Shown here in pieces: positions 1 to 8,800 of a stretch of 33,307 nt of DNA. The position numbers and the translations under genes are program-made. Position 1 is the stretch's first letter. Every line of letters starts with the position of its first letter. Below the pieces are notes generated by a model. The model had not been told where the DNA came from. It did no database searches and saw only the letters and a list, made by a program, of their open reading frames with translations. Where the stretch lies: contig NZ_CAHP01000019.1 of assembly GCF_000294655.1 (NCBI RefSeq), positions 1 to 33,307 on the forward strand, given 5' to 3'. Source of the DNA: Magnetospirillum molischianum DSM 120 (GTDB lineage: Bacteria > Pseudomonadota > Alphaproteobacteria > Rhodospirillales > Magnetospirillaceae).

Positions 1-1011
1 TACGACCACATCGACCTCCCGGTGATCCGCCCAGTGGTGACCCGAATCGAACTGTTCGGCGGGCGCTGTGGCGGCTGTGGACGTCGTGCCCGGGCCGAGG
101 TGCCGACGGGGATGGCACCGGGAACGCCGTTCGGACCGGGCGTCCGTTCCCTGCTTCTGTATCTCCACCACAGCCACCATGTCGGCTTCGAGCGATTGTC
201 GCGGATGATGAAGGACCTGTTCGGGTTGGCGGTCTCGGAAGGCGCCATCGCCAATGCTTTCCGTCGGGTCCGGACCGGGCTGGACGAGGCACGCGCGGCC
301 ATCAAGGCCAAATTGCTGACCGCCCGGGTGATCGCCTCGGATGAAACCACCACCCGGGTCGATGGCGTCACCCACTGGCAGTGGGTGTTTGTCTCGGATC
401 GGGCGGTGCTGCACGACATTGCGCCGCGCCGGGCCAAAAGCGTCGCCGAGACCGTGTTGGGCGACTACCGCCCCGGGGTCTGGGTGTCCGACCGCTACGC
501 CGGACAGCAGGATCTCGCCCTGGCCCATCAGGTCTGTCTCGCCCATGTCCTGCGCGACGTCCAATACGCCATCGATTGCGGCGACACCGTCTTCGCCCCG
601 AAAATTCGTGATCATCTCCGTTGGGCAATCCGTGTCGGCAAACGACGAACAGAGCTCAAGGACTCTACGCTGGTCGCTTATGCCGCCAAGGCAGAGCGCC
701 GCCTCGACACCCTGCTCGCCATCCCGGTCGCTCATCCAGCTGGGCAAATCCTCCAGCGCCAGATCAAGGCGTGGCGAACGAAGTTCTTCGTCTTCCTCAC
801 CGATCGCGAGGTCCCGCCCACCAACAATGTGTCCGAGCGCGAGATTCGGCCCTCCGTCGTTTTCCGCAAGGTCACCAATGGATTCCGCTCCGACTGGGGT
901 GCCCAAGTCCATGCCGGATATCGGTCTGTCACCGGCACGGCGCGCCTCAAGGGCCAGACTGCCCTTCAGGCCGTTCGTGACCTCGTCAATGGCACCTTCG
1001 TCGTCGCCTGA
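1..1011 (+). CDS. tnpC: IS66-family transposase (TnpC), 5' end outside the window
   Basis: DDE transposase of an IS66-type insertion sequence. The frame is open from base 1 (residues YDHIDLPVIRPVVTR fit the conserved region before the IS66 zinc finger), so the N-terminus lies left of the window; the GTG at 22 is only the first in-frame start codon seen. Counting from 22: a Cys motif CGGCGRR near residues 16-22, a first catalytic Asp in ASDETTTR (about 107), a second in VSDRYAG (about 157) and the Glu in NNVSEREIRP (about 272). The C-terminus appears complete. The IS66 accessory genes tnpA and tnpB would lie outside the window. Family assignment is firm; whether the element is intact cannot be seen. 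Confidence 0.92.
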   Translation, partial: YDHIDLPVIRPVVTRIELFGGRCGGCGRRARAEVPTGMAPGTPFGPGVRSLLLYLHHSHHVGFERLSRMMKDLFGLAVSEGAIANAFRRVRTGLDEARAAIKAKLLTARVIASDETTTRVDGVTHWQWVFVSDRAVLHDIAPRRAKSVAETVLGDYRPGVWVSDRYAGQQDLALAHQVCLAHVLRDVQYAIDCGDTVFAPKIRDHLRWAIRVGKRRTELKDSTLVAYAAKAERRLDTLLAIPVAHPAGQILQRQIKAWRTKFFVFLTDREVPPTNNVSEREIRPSVVFRKVTNGFRSDWGAQVHAGYRSVTGTARLKGQTALQAVRDLVNGTFVVA

Positions 1012-1050
1012 CAAAATCGACGCCAACCCCGTGAGCAATTACGGGATTAC
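1..1050 (+). mobile_element. IS66-family element, right end
   Basis: The non-coding tail after the transposase stop is short. The minus strand reads GTAA at two nearby points (plus positions 1039-1042 and 1047-1050), matching the GTAA that commonly begins IS66 terminal inverted repeats, so the right end is probably at 1042 or 1050. The left end is outside the window, so neither the inverted repeat nor the 8-bp target duplication can be confirmed. The stop codon of the neighbouring minus-strand reading frame (1060-1062) lies just outside. Confidence 0.5.
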
Positions 1051-1059
1051 CCAGATGAG

Positions 1060-1521
1060 CTAAACAACCTTCAGTGAGAATAAAGATGCGCCAATAATCC
1101 GGTCATCATTTAGATCGGGGGCAAAAGAACTGAACTTTTTAGCGTCAGGCGTAATAATCATAATTGTTATGATTCCACCATGAGGGTCGATTCTTCTGAC
1201 AATCGGCACGCTTATGCGCGAGGCATTATCAGAGTTTATTTTTGCCTCGATGGGTTCGCAGAAATCAATTGAAATGAAAATTGATTGACTCTCAAAATAT
1301 GGGAGTCCAGATATTGTGAAAATTATTGATTTTGCATTGACTTCCGGAAGTCTAATAGAGAAAATTGCTTGTCTTGATAATATTGCTCGATCTCCGCCGA
1401 ATGGAATTTGATTGCCAACAAGATGAACTCCTGACCTAAGGGCAAGAAAATAGAATAGTTCAGCGATAGAGTACTCAAATCCTATCCTTAATGTTATTAT
1501 AGGAGCGATTCCCTGGATGTA
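1060..1521 (-). CDS. Glycosyltransferase-associated C-terminal domain in the -1 frame (frameshift extension or remnant)
   Basis: A 153-codon open frame on the minus strand without a good start codon. It overlaps the end of the sulfotransferase-GT2 gene and lies exactly -1 relative to it. It reads like real protein: IGFEYSIAELFYF, then SIIFTISGLPYF, ISVPIVRR, IITPDAKKF and a C-terminus LNDDRIIGASLFSLKVV. The alternating hydrophobic strands and the closing pattern (P-x-S/A, D-x-R-x-x-G, L-x-S-L-x-V) resemble the beta-sandwich domain often appended to bacterial glycosyltransferases; that resemblance is from memory, not a search. Base composition is AT-rich like the upstream gene. Most likely the C-terminal domain of the upstream protein, reached by -1 slippage at 1521-1527 or cut off by an indel. 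Confidence 0.5.
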   Translation of the reverse strand, partial: YIQGIAPIITLRIGFEYSIAELFYFLALRSGVHLVGNQIPFGGDRAILSRQAIFSIRLPEVNAKSIIFTISGLPYFESQSIFISIDFCEPIEAKINSDNASRISVPIVRRIDPHGGIITIMIITPDAKKFSSFAPDLNDDRIIGASLFSLKVV

Positions 1522-3296
1522 TTTTTTGTTTTTAATTTTGATGCTGTGTTGGGCTCTGGAGCGGCATGTGTTCCGGTCACGCGGTTACGGAGCCGAATCC
1601 ACTCATCAATCTTGCTCGTGTAATCAGCCTGCCAACGTGCCTCAATCATCGCAGCGCGGGTAGGATCGAGCTTACCCTGAGCGCGCAGGCATGCGACGTC
1701 GCGCAGGCGTTGAGCCTTGACCATCACATACACAGCCGCCGTGTGCTCAAGAGCTGCCGGGTCGCTATTCAACGCCCCAATCATTCTGTGGCTGTTGTGG
1801 GAATGTTGACGCCACCCGACGAGAGGTCGTGCCAGATAGTGTTGGGATCCAAGCAATGTCGCCCGGAATCCGGTTAGAAGATCAAGGCCGTAAGGGCAGA
1901 GCTCCGGATCCAGAGGTTCAAATGTTTCGATAATCGAACGATGAAAAGCTGAAGAGGCTCCCAGCCAATAGGGGTTATTCTGTTGATCTGCCAAAGCGAT
2001 TGGGTCATCAAGAATAGCATCAGGCAAATTTGTATCCAACAAGCAGCTCGGGATACCTTCTTCGCTAATCAAAACTGCATTGGTGGTTACAAGCCTACAG
2101 TCTGGATGACTGTTAAAATGATTTATGATCACATCAAGGCGACCGGGTAACGTGATGTCATCACTGTCAGCCTGAATAATAATTGGCGCTTTTGAAAGCT
2201 TGATAATATGGGGCAACATACCATGCCCTATTGCAGTACCGTTTCTCATCAAGGTTGCAGTCACGTCAGGCCGGGTAGCCAGTCGATCCAAGACTACATT
2301 GAAGCTGTTGTCGGTGGACCCGTCATCGACCAGTATCAATTCAATATCCCGTCGCCATTGGGCAAACAGGCTGTCGAGTTGAGCGCCAATCCATTCGGCG
2401 TGGTTCCGTACAGGAATAAACACAGCCGCTACAAATGCCGGTCGTGGAGCTGCGGGCGGAGGAGGAGTAACCCACGTGCGGGGGGGAGGGGGAGCAGCCC
2501 AACGATTGATTGCTGCGGTAATTTCATTGTCTTTGTAATATGATTTAACTTCTGGATGAGTGTAAATTTCCTCCAGAGCAGCGCGAGGTAGGCGAAAACA
2601 ATTTTGGAGGGCGCGGTAGATATCTCCCGTAGACTTGGTGCCACCCTCATTCACATGAGGTAGCGTAACATCTATTTCCGGAAAAAGTTCGGCGAGTCCG
2701 GTTTCAATTGCTGTTGGCACATTCTCTTGCCGGAACAGAAGAAGTCGAACATTGTCCTTGAATAAAATAGAGTAGCCACGATCATGGTCAAATGGATGCG
2801 CTTTCAGATCGAAGCCAAAAGGTTTTTCAATCTCTTCCTGAAACCAGAGGAACGGGGCGCGAATCATTAATTCAAGCCAGGTTCGCACAGGATCTTCGTC
2901 ACTGGCATCGCGCAGCCATAGATCAGTGATGCGTGCAGCCATAATATCGGCTGTTGCCTGTGTTGAGTGAGCCATACAGTCCATAAAACAGGACTCAAAA
3001 TTTTGCATTGCAACTGACAAGGAACGAGCAATGGGATCTCGAACCCCACTAATGACCGTTACCTGTTCGCCGCTTGCCATGGCCTCGGCCAAGCGACTGG
3101 CAATCGCTGGCGCTTGATCATGAAAGAGGCGAAGGCCTCGCATCGCGTGATCATCTGAGGCAAAGATACGGGCCAGCGGCTCGTTCAACCAAGCGCCAAG
3201 ACCATGGGAGTTATAAACCTCTCCTGGAAAGCGTTCAGTTAAAAGCTGCGTGATGGAGGTTGTGCAAACCTTTGCATACGTCAATATCAAAATCAT
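1497..3296 (-). CDS. Sulfotransferase-like / GT2 glycosyltransferase fusion protein
   Basis: Two-domain enzyme for a surface glycan. Residues about 1-265 (from the chosen ATG) resemble a sulfotransferase or capsular-polysaccharide protein: AKVCTTSITQLL near residues 8-19 (phosphosulfate-loop-like) and SGVRDPIARS near 83-92 (RDP-type 3'-phosphate motif). A Pro-rich linker (about 268-286) leads to a GT2 domain: FIPVRNHAEW, VDDGSTDNS (about 323-331) and the DxD-like QADSDD (375-380). The ATG at 3296 is preferred over one 19 codons upstream because GAGGGAG lies 6 bases before it. It lies 131 bp downstream of the NeuD-like gene on the same strand, probably one transcript. The 3' end abuts a -1-frame continuation. 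Lower GC than the rest of the window suggests transfer. Sugar and sulfate acceptor are unknown. Confidence 0.82.
   Translation of the reverse strand: MILILTYAKVCTTSITQLLTERFPGEVYNSHGLGAWLNEPLARIFASDDHAMRGLRLFHDQAPAIASRLAEAMASGEQVTVISGVRDPIARSLSVAMQNFESCFMDCMAHSTQATADIMAARITDLWLRDASDEDPVRTWLELMIRAPFLWFQEEIEKPFGFDLKAHPFDHDRGYSILFKDNVRLLLFRQENVPTAIETGLAELFPEIDVTLPHVNEGGTKSTGDIYRALQNCFRLPRAALEEIYTHPEVKSYYKDNEITAAINRWAAPPPPRTWVTPPPPAAPRPAFVAAVFIPVRNHAEWIGAQLDSLFAQWRRDIELILVDDGSTDNSFNVVLDRLATRPDVTATLMRNGTAIGHGMLPHIIKLSKAPIIIQADSDDITLPGRLDVIINHFNSHPDCRLVTTNAVLISEEGIPSCLLDTNLPDAILDDPIALADQQNNPYWLGASSAFHRSIIETFEPLDPELCPYGLDLLTGFRATLLGSQHYLARPLVGWRQHSHNSHRMIGALNSDPAALEHTAAVYVMVKAQRLRDVACLRAQGKLDPTRAAMIEARWQADYTSKIDEWIRLRNRVTGTHAAPEPNTASKLKTKNTSRESLL
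1521..1527 (-). other. A AAA AAT slippery heptamer (candidate -1 frameshift site)
   Basis: In the sulfotransferase-GT2 frame the minus strand reads ACA AAA AAT ACA. The seven bases A AAA AAT fit the X XXY YYZ pattern. A -1 slip here bypasses the stop at 1497-1499 and enters the 153-codon frame exactly where it becomes protein-like. A second A run (AAAAA) lies just upstream. No downstream pseudoknot was worked out. Confidence 0.4.
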
Positions 3297-3427
3297 CAAA
3301 AACTCCCTCTCATCACGAACTCCTGAATGGATCTGCAATGCTTTTACCGGCATTCCATCATATCAATCACGGCACAAAGACAGGATTTTCAGGTCGCAGG
3401 TCCAAATATAACCGTGTGACTGCACAA

Positions 3428-4111
3428 TCACGACCCGTCATCATCGTGCGCTGATGACCTTGCAAAGGAGATGCGGCGTCTCACACGAACGCGCTGATCA
3501 GAATGGGCAATCGTCCCATCCGGCATGTCACGACGAACCACAGCGTTAACACCGATTCGGCAGTCGTCTCCAATCTGAACACCCGCGTGTATCCGCGCGC
3601 CCATTCCGATCATGCATCGCTTACCAAGCCTTGCGTCGCTGGCCACTGTAGCGTGAGGTAAGATAACCGTGAAGTCGCCGACGGATACGCGCGCGCCCAG
3701 GACATTGTGGGCAAAAAGATGAACATGCCGGCCAAGAGTAACGTCGGTTAAAATGGCAAAAGGACCAACATAACACCCTTCATTAAGCTTGGCGTAGGAC
3801 GAGACAACAGATGAAGGGTGGATAAATCTAGGCCATGTACAACCTTTAAGGGCTGGGCGTTCCCTGACGAGTTGTGCCTGCACGGGGTCTGCGATCGTCA
3901 AAAATGCATCGACGTTTGCACCCTCTATATCATCGATCAATTCAACTTGATGGCCTAAGACTTCCCCTTTCGGTTGATCGTCGACCAACTTAGAAACGCG
4001 AACATCGGCAGTCTCGAAAATGCATATGATATTTCGAGCGTTTCTACCAGCGCCAACGAGGAGAATCCCCTCAGGGGCGGGAGGGAACAAAGGATCTCTA
4101 TGGATAGACAC
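3428..4111 (-). CDS. NeuD/PglD-family sugar O- or N-acyltransferase (hexapeptide repeat)
   Basis: Acyltransferase of the PglD/NeuD type, which transfers an acetyl group to an amino-sugar or sialic-type sugar. The N-terminal part has a Rossmann-like strand GILLVGAGRNARNI and KLVDDQPKG; the C-terminal half is a left-handed beta-helix of hexapeptide repeats (VGPFAILTDVTLGRHVHLF, VGDFTVILPHATVASD, RIGVNAVVRRD). The usual catalytic His may be in FIHPSSVV or LFAHNVLG. The frame is open up to 4285, giving 58 more residues that do not look like the family. The GTG at 4111, with GAGAG just before it, gives 227 aa, close to normal; ATG at 4213 is an alternative. Its upstream region is interrupted by the IS3 element about 200 bp away, so its native promoter may be lost. 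Confidence 0.78.
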   Translation of the reverse strand: MSIHRDPLFPPAPEGILLVGAGRNARNIICIFETADVRVSKLVDDQPKGEVLGHQVELIDDIEGANVDAFLTIADPVQAQLVRERPALKGCTWPRFIHPSSVVSSYAKLNEGCYVGPFAILTDVTLGRHVHLFAHNVLGARVSVGDFTVILPHATVASDARLGKRCMIGMGARIHAGVQIGDDCRIGVNAVVRRDMPDGTIAHSDQRVRVRRRISFARSSAHDDDGS

Positions 4112-4314
4112 TTGACTCTCAACGGGCCTGTTTGAGTGAGCCTTTACAGGGCGATGATCGGTCGGGCTACGCCCTCCCTGTCTGCGGTCTCTGCTATCGG
4201 TAGCGAAAATCATGCTGTCACTGCCTAACTCAGTTATCAAAGTAAGCTTATCTGAAAAATTCATGGCTGCTGGCGGATGTGGCACTAGCGATCCTGTCCC
4301 GTGGAGTGGTGGTG

Positions 4315-4356
4315 TGGTAATCCCGCCATTTTTAGCGGGGGTTGGACATAGAATTC
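4315..4356 (+). repeat. IS3 element left terminal inverted repeat
   Basis: Starts TGGTAATCCCGCC and ends near GGACATAGAATTC. It matches the right end (5470-5514, reverse complement), which starts TGGTAATCCCCCC and has GGACGTAGAATT. Ten terminal bases are identical, and the inner block matches with one difference. Confidence 0.7.
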
Positions 4357-5214
4357 ATGCGGCTAATTTCAGTTTCTGGGCGGGTGTGATGCCGCCGATG
4401 CCCATATTGGGGCGGTCGTTGTTGTAGGTCCAGAGCCATTCTGTCGCGTGATCCTGCACCTCCGCGATGGTTTCAAAGAGGAACTGGCCCAGCCATTCAT
4501 GCCGGACCGTCCGGTTGTAACGCTCGACATAGGCGTTCTGCTGCGGCTTGCCGGGCTGGGGATGTGTTGGAGGCCGATGCCGCGCGTCTCGGCCCATTTC
4601 ATCAGCGTACCGCTGATATATTCGGGACCATTGTCGACCCGAATAGCGCCCGGTTTGCCGCGCCATTCGATGATCTGGTTCAGCACCCGCACGACCCGTT
4701 CGGCGGGCAGAGAGAAATCGACTTCGATGCCGAGTCCCTCCCGGTTGAAGTCGTCGAGCACGTTGAGCAGCCGGAAAGCCCGGCCGTCCTCCAGACGATC
4801 TGCCATGAAGTCCATCGACCAGACCTGGTTGGGGGCGTCTGGCACCGTCAGTTCGTCGGGCTTGTCGCGTTTGAGCCGCTTCCGGGGTTTGATCCGCAGG
4901 TTCAGTTCCAACGCGCGATAGATCCGATAGACCCGTTTGTGGTTCCAGCCATGACCCTGGATATTGCGCAGATACAGGAAGCAGAGGCCGAACCCCCAGG
5001 TCTTTCTGGCCTGGGTGAGCCCAATCAGAAGTTCGGCGATCTGCTCTTTCTCGTCGGAGAGCCTTGGGCTGTAGCGATAGCACGTCTCGCTGAGCCCGAA
5101 CGTCCGGCACGCCAACGAAATACTGATCCCTCGTCGCGCCACCGCTGTCTCGGCCATCTCCCGGCGCTGGGATGGCCGGGTTATTTTTTCCGAGAGCCTC
5201 GCGGAGCAATTCAT
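4355..5214 (-). pseudogene. IS3 orfB transposase (DDE), frameshifted
   Basis: The catalytic orfB protein. First Asp in [13 protein letters not shown], second in [11 protein letters not shown], and the Glu in [12 protein letters not shown]. The first two are in one frame (5214 to about 4560) and the Glu-containing tail is in another (about 4560 to 4355, ending QKLKLAA). The break is at a CCCC run (4558-4561, minus strand). Restoring one C would give [20 protein letters not shown] in a single frame. Together with the orfA error this copy cannot make a normal OrfAB without further slippage. Confidence 0.8.
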
Positions 5215-5443
5215 TCTGCATGCTGAGCTCGGCGAACATCTTCTTCAGCCGCCGGTTCTCGTCCTCCAGCCCCTTCATCTCCGAGATCATCGAGGCGTCC
5301 ATCCCGCCGTATTTCGCCCGCCATTTGTAGAACGTCGCGCTGCTCATCTGGTGCTCGCGGCACAGCGTCAGGACCGGGATACCGTCCTCCGCCTGACGTA
5401 GGATCCCCATGATCTGGGCGTCCGTGAACCGACTCTTCTTCAT
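5180..5443 (-). pseudogene. IS3 orfA (helix-turn-helix protein), stop lost
   Basis: Encodes the orfA DNA-binding protein: KKSRFTDAQIMGILRQAE start, HTH region, then a Leu-zipper-like segment [20 protein letters not shown] ending EALGK. In relatives orfA ends just after this point at an A7 run used for -1 slippage (frame GGA AAA AAA TAA). Here the run at 5184-5189 has six A residues, so the stop is out of frame and orfA runs on through a non-native frame as a 362-codon chimera. I infer a one-base deletion. A sequencing error in the homopolymer would look the same. Confidence 0.7.
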
Positions 5444-5469
5444 CCGAATCTCCTCGTTCGCAAGACCGA

Positions 5470-5514
5470 GAAAATTCTACGTCCGCATCCCTTTATTTCC
5501 AGGGGGGATTACCA
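5470..5514 (-). repeat. IS3 element right terminal inverted repeat
   Basis: Read on the minus strand from 5514 inwards it begins TGGTAATCCC, identical to the left end over ten bases. It lies just upstream of orfA, where IS3 elements carry their promoter. Confidence 0.7.
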
Positions 5515-5749
5515 CGCCAGACGATGCTCGATATCCCAGAACCCATGCTGAACGACCATTCCGCCCTCGCATCTCAACCATCAAGGATGGAATCATAAAT
5601 TCAGCCACGACGCCAGTTTCCGGAAGCATCCATGTTTCGACGAAGTGAGTAGGGACGTTCAAGTCGTTGGAAATAGGGTTATAGGTCGGCTCAAAATGAA
5701 TACGCGCAGGGTGAACCTGTCTTTCCTGGAAGCGAAAGGCTGATTGCAC
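5515..5749 (-). pseudogene. 5' fragment of a small unknown gene, cut by the IS3 element
   Basis: Minus-strand frame with a GTG start at 5749 that runs into the IS3 right end. The readable protein (about 78 aa) includes FRFQERQVHPARIHFEP and PTHFVETWMLPETG, then FMIPSL. The W-x-LPET peptide recurs in two other broken frames in this window (near 12.73 and 24.66 kb), so this is a member of a small repeated gene or element. I do not recognise the family. It is divergent from the STAND gene, with 99 bp between the starts. Confidence 0.4.
5611..5633 (-). repeat. Copy 1 of the dispersed TTCCGGAA-centred repeat
   Basis: 23 bases around the palindrome TTCCGGAA. Copy 2 (12720-12742) differs at one base of 23, and homology continues about 24 bases further left at lower identity. 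On the minus strand it encodes W-M-LPETG. It lies left of the STAND module in the same orientation as copy 2 on the right. Confidence 0.6.
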
Positions 5750-5810
5750 GATGGCGGGAAACGCCTTTTAGGAATCTGTTATAACATCTGCATCCCGCTT
5801 AAAGTTTGGA

Positions 5811-5831
5811 GGCACGACATCGGGTCGTGCC
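5811..5831 (+). promoter_or_regulatory. Inverted repeat just upstream of the STAND gene
   Basis: GGCACGAC, a five-base spacer, then GTCGTGCC: a perfect 8-bp dyad ending 17 bases before the ATG at 5849. It lies in the 99-bp region between two divergent starts. A TATAAC box about 30 bp upstream of it could be a -10 element. It could be an operator or an mRNA hairpin near the start. No clear Shine-Dalgarno sequence precedes the ATG. Confidence 0.4.
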
Positions 5832-5848
5832 CCTGATATATCGATTCC

Positions 5849-8800
5849 ATGGCAGACACGAACAATCTCGTCCGATATCGCAATGACGGTGACGACTTCC
5901 ACGTGTTGTGGACGGCCCGCCGGGCATTGAGGCTGCTTGATCCGACTACAGATCTGGTCGGAGTGTCGGTCGAAGGGGTGTCCGAGCGCGAAATCCACGG
6001 CAAGGAACTTGCTGAAGGATTATTGGTCGTCGATACCGCCGAGTATTACGGCTCGCAAGATATCCGTCAGGCCCGACAGATTGTCTACTGTCAGCTGAAA
6101 TACTCCACTCGGAACCCAGATGCGCCCTGGCCGGTTTCCGGCCTGGCCGGGACGCTGGAGGGCTTTGCCGCAAGCTTTCGCGAGAAAGTGTCCGAACTTG
6201 GTGCGCCGGAGGTTCTGGGGAAAATCCGGTTCCAGTTTGTGACCAATCGCCCGATTTCCCCCAGCGTGCTTGCCGCCTTCGAGGCATTCAGGCTTGGAAC
6301 GTCGCCGAAGGTGATCGACAAAGCCGTGCTGGACGCCAGAAATACACTTCTGAGCAAGACGAGCCTGTCCGAAGCTGAATTCCGGGACTTCGCAAGCCTG
6401 GTTCAGTTCCTGGCGGAGCAGCCCGATCGCCGAAGCCTCACGAACTTGTTGGCTCAGGACGCCCGACGGATATCGCTCGACAGTGACGCGACCCTGCGGA
6501 TGAAGGCCTTGGTCCAGGATCACACCACCTCTGACAAGGCTCGGGACAAGGTCATTGACCGTGAAAAGGTTCTGCTGGCCTTCAGAGTGACATCCGACGA
6601 TCTGTTCCCGGCCCCGGCCAAACTCGAACCCGCCGAGTCCGCGTTTCAGCGCACCCAAGAGAAGGATATCGCCTCCACGATCCTTCGGGCGGGATGGCCG
6701 GTCGTCATTCAGGCCCCGGGGGGCATCGGCAAGACCATACTGGCGCAGCGTTTGGGCGGGCACATGCCGCCCGGTTCTGAAACCATCCTGTTTGACGGCT
6801 TTGCCGCCGGAGATTACCGCAACTACCGAACCTACAGGCACCGTGCGGCCCGCGGAGTCCCCCAGATTGTCAACCAACTGGCGGCCAAGGGGCTGTGCGA
6901 CCTGCTGTTGCCGCAAAATGGGTTGTCGGAACAAACCTATCTGCAAGAGCTGTGGCGCAGGCTTGGACAAGCCGCCGAGACCGTGCAAGCCCAGTCCCCC
7001 GATGCCGTGGTTTTGCTGATTATCGATGCCGCCGACAATCTGGGAATGGCGGCCGAAGGCGCGAGTGATAGCAGTTTCGCCGAGGCCTTATTACAGGAAG
7101 CGCCGCCGCAGGGGTGCCGCATCGTGGCCCTGGCCCGCCCTCACCGGGTGGAGCAGTACCTGCGTCCAAGGCAGGAGGCCATCTCCATTTACCTCCAGCC
7201 GTTTTCCGTCGCGGAAAGCGGGCAGTTACTTCGGACAAAGTTTCCCGAGGCATCAGACGAGCAGGTCGCCCTCTTCCACCATTTCACCGACTGCAATCCG
7301 CGCGTCCAAGCCAACGCCCTGCGTGTGGCAAGCGATCTGGCCGCTTTGTGCGAAAGCCTTGGGCCGATGGTAGAAACCGCCGAGACGCTGGTCAAAGGAC
7401 AACTCGACTCCGCATTCCACAAAGTCCTGCGCGAACAGGCGGTGGGTGACGAATTCGATCGCCTGGGTGCCGCCCTCGCCATGTTGCCGCCGCCCGTTCC
7501 GCTCACGACGTTGGCGCAGGCATCAGGACTTACGGAAGACGCAATCCGTAGCTTCGTCGCTGATTTCGCCAATGGACGTCCCATTCTGATCCGCAACGAC
7601 GCGGTCCAATTCCAAGACGAACCGACGGAAACCTGGTTCAAAGACAAATTCGCTAATGCTACAGCGCATTGGGAGACCATGGCCGACCGGCTGGAGCCCT
7701 CTGCCGACACAGACGCCTACGTCGCGGCTATTCTGCCCATCGTCCTGCATCAGGCCGGTCGTCATGATCGGTTGATGGAGTTGGCCCTTGGTGACGCATC
7801 ACCCGAGGCGGCGGACCCGGTGGAGCGGCGGGCGATTGTCCTGCAGCGTGTAACCTACGGGCTCAGGGTTGCCGCTTCGCGCGGACGAACCACGGACACC
7901 GCCAAACTGCTGGTTCGAGCAGCCGAGGAAGTTGCCGCAGATGACCGGCAGGTCGCGTTTCTCAATCGTCATGCGGATCTGATCGGCCATTTGGCCGCTC
8001 CCGAAGTTGTCGCGGAGCATGTTTTCCGACATCGCCCTTGGCGTGAAAGTGGAAAGGCCTTCATCGCCTGCGCAGCCATGCTCTCAGCCAAACCATTGGG
8101 TTTGCCGGAAGCCAGACAATATTTCCGCCTCGCCATGCAATGGCTGAGAGATTGGGCCGCAGAGAGGCGGGCACGCCCAGATGATCATTCTCGTGAAGGG
8201 CTAAAGCCTGCGGAAGTCGCTCTCTATGCGGCGGTCATTTCCAGACTGAATGGGCCCCTGGATATGGCGCGTTTCCTTGGCTATTGGTCAGGGGATATGC
8301 CGTTCCTGGCGGGGGGCGTCGTAGCAACGCAGATGCTGGACAACGGCGACCAGAATATCCTTGAGGATCTCCTCGCCGACGAAGGAGCCCCGCTTCTGGT
8401 TCGTTTGGCGGTCAATAGGGAACTGGTCGAGCGGTGCATCACCCCGCCCGCTGACTCAACACAGCGCCTGCTGGATGAGCTTCTCGTCGAGCCCACTCCC
8501 ATCGAACTGCCGGACCAGCTCGATGGCAGCCCCATTTTCCCTGCCATTGCCTCGGTCGCCGAGGCAGCGATGCGAGCCAAATGTCCGAGTGTCAGCATTC
8601 AAGACCTTTTGGCCCGTTACCCGGTGCCGCATGAACGGGCATACACCCATTACGATCCGGGAGGTAAGCGAAACGCCCTTCTGCGGATGGCATCCATGGC
8701 GGCGATCATGGAAGGGCGTGAGCTCACCATAAAGGATGTTGTGCCCAGCCGCCTGCGCGAAACCTGGGAGAAGAACCGAGGGCACGGGCGGGACGAGCGC

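Larger units (their letters stand above)
4315..5514 (-). mobile_element. IS3-family insertion sequence, 1.2 kb, frame-damaged
   Basis: A 1200-bp element with TG...CA ends: both ends begin TGGTAATCCC when read inwards, and a second matching block (GGAC, any purine, TAGAATT) lies about 30 bases inside. Length, two overlapping frames and DDE residues fit IS3. No direct target repeat flanks it (left GGTG, right CGCC), so it may have recombined or its target repeat has drifted. It interrupts a small minus-strand gene whose 5' part remains at 5515-5749. Confidence 0.82.

Noticed and set aside
341-1063. A 240-codon frame inside the IS66 transposase
   Set aside because: Shadow frame, Ser/Arg/Pro-rich; the transposase frame carries all catalytic motifs.
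6020-6988. A 322-codon minus-strand frame inside the STAND gene
   Set aside because: It lies opposite the nuclease and Walker A coding region and has no domain of its own.
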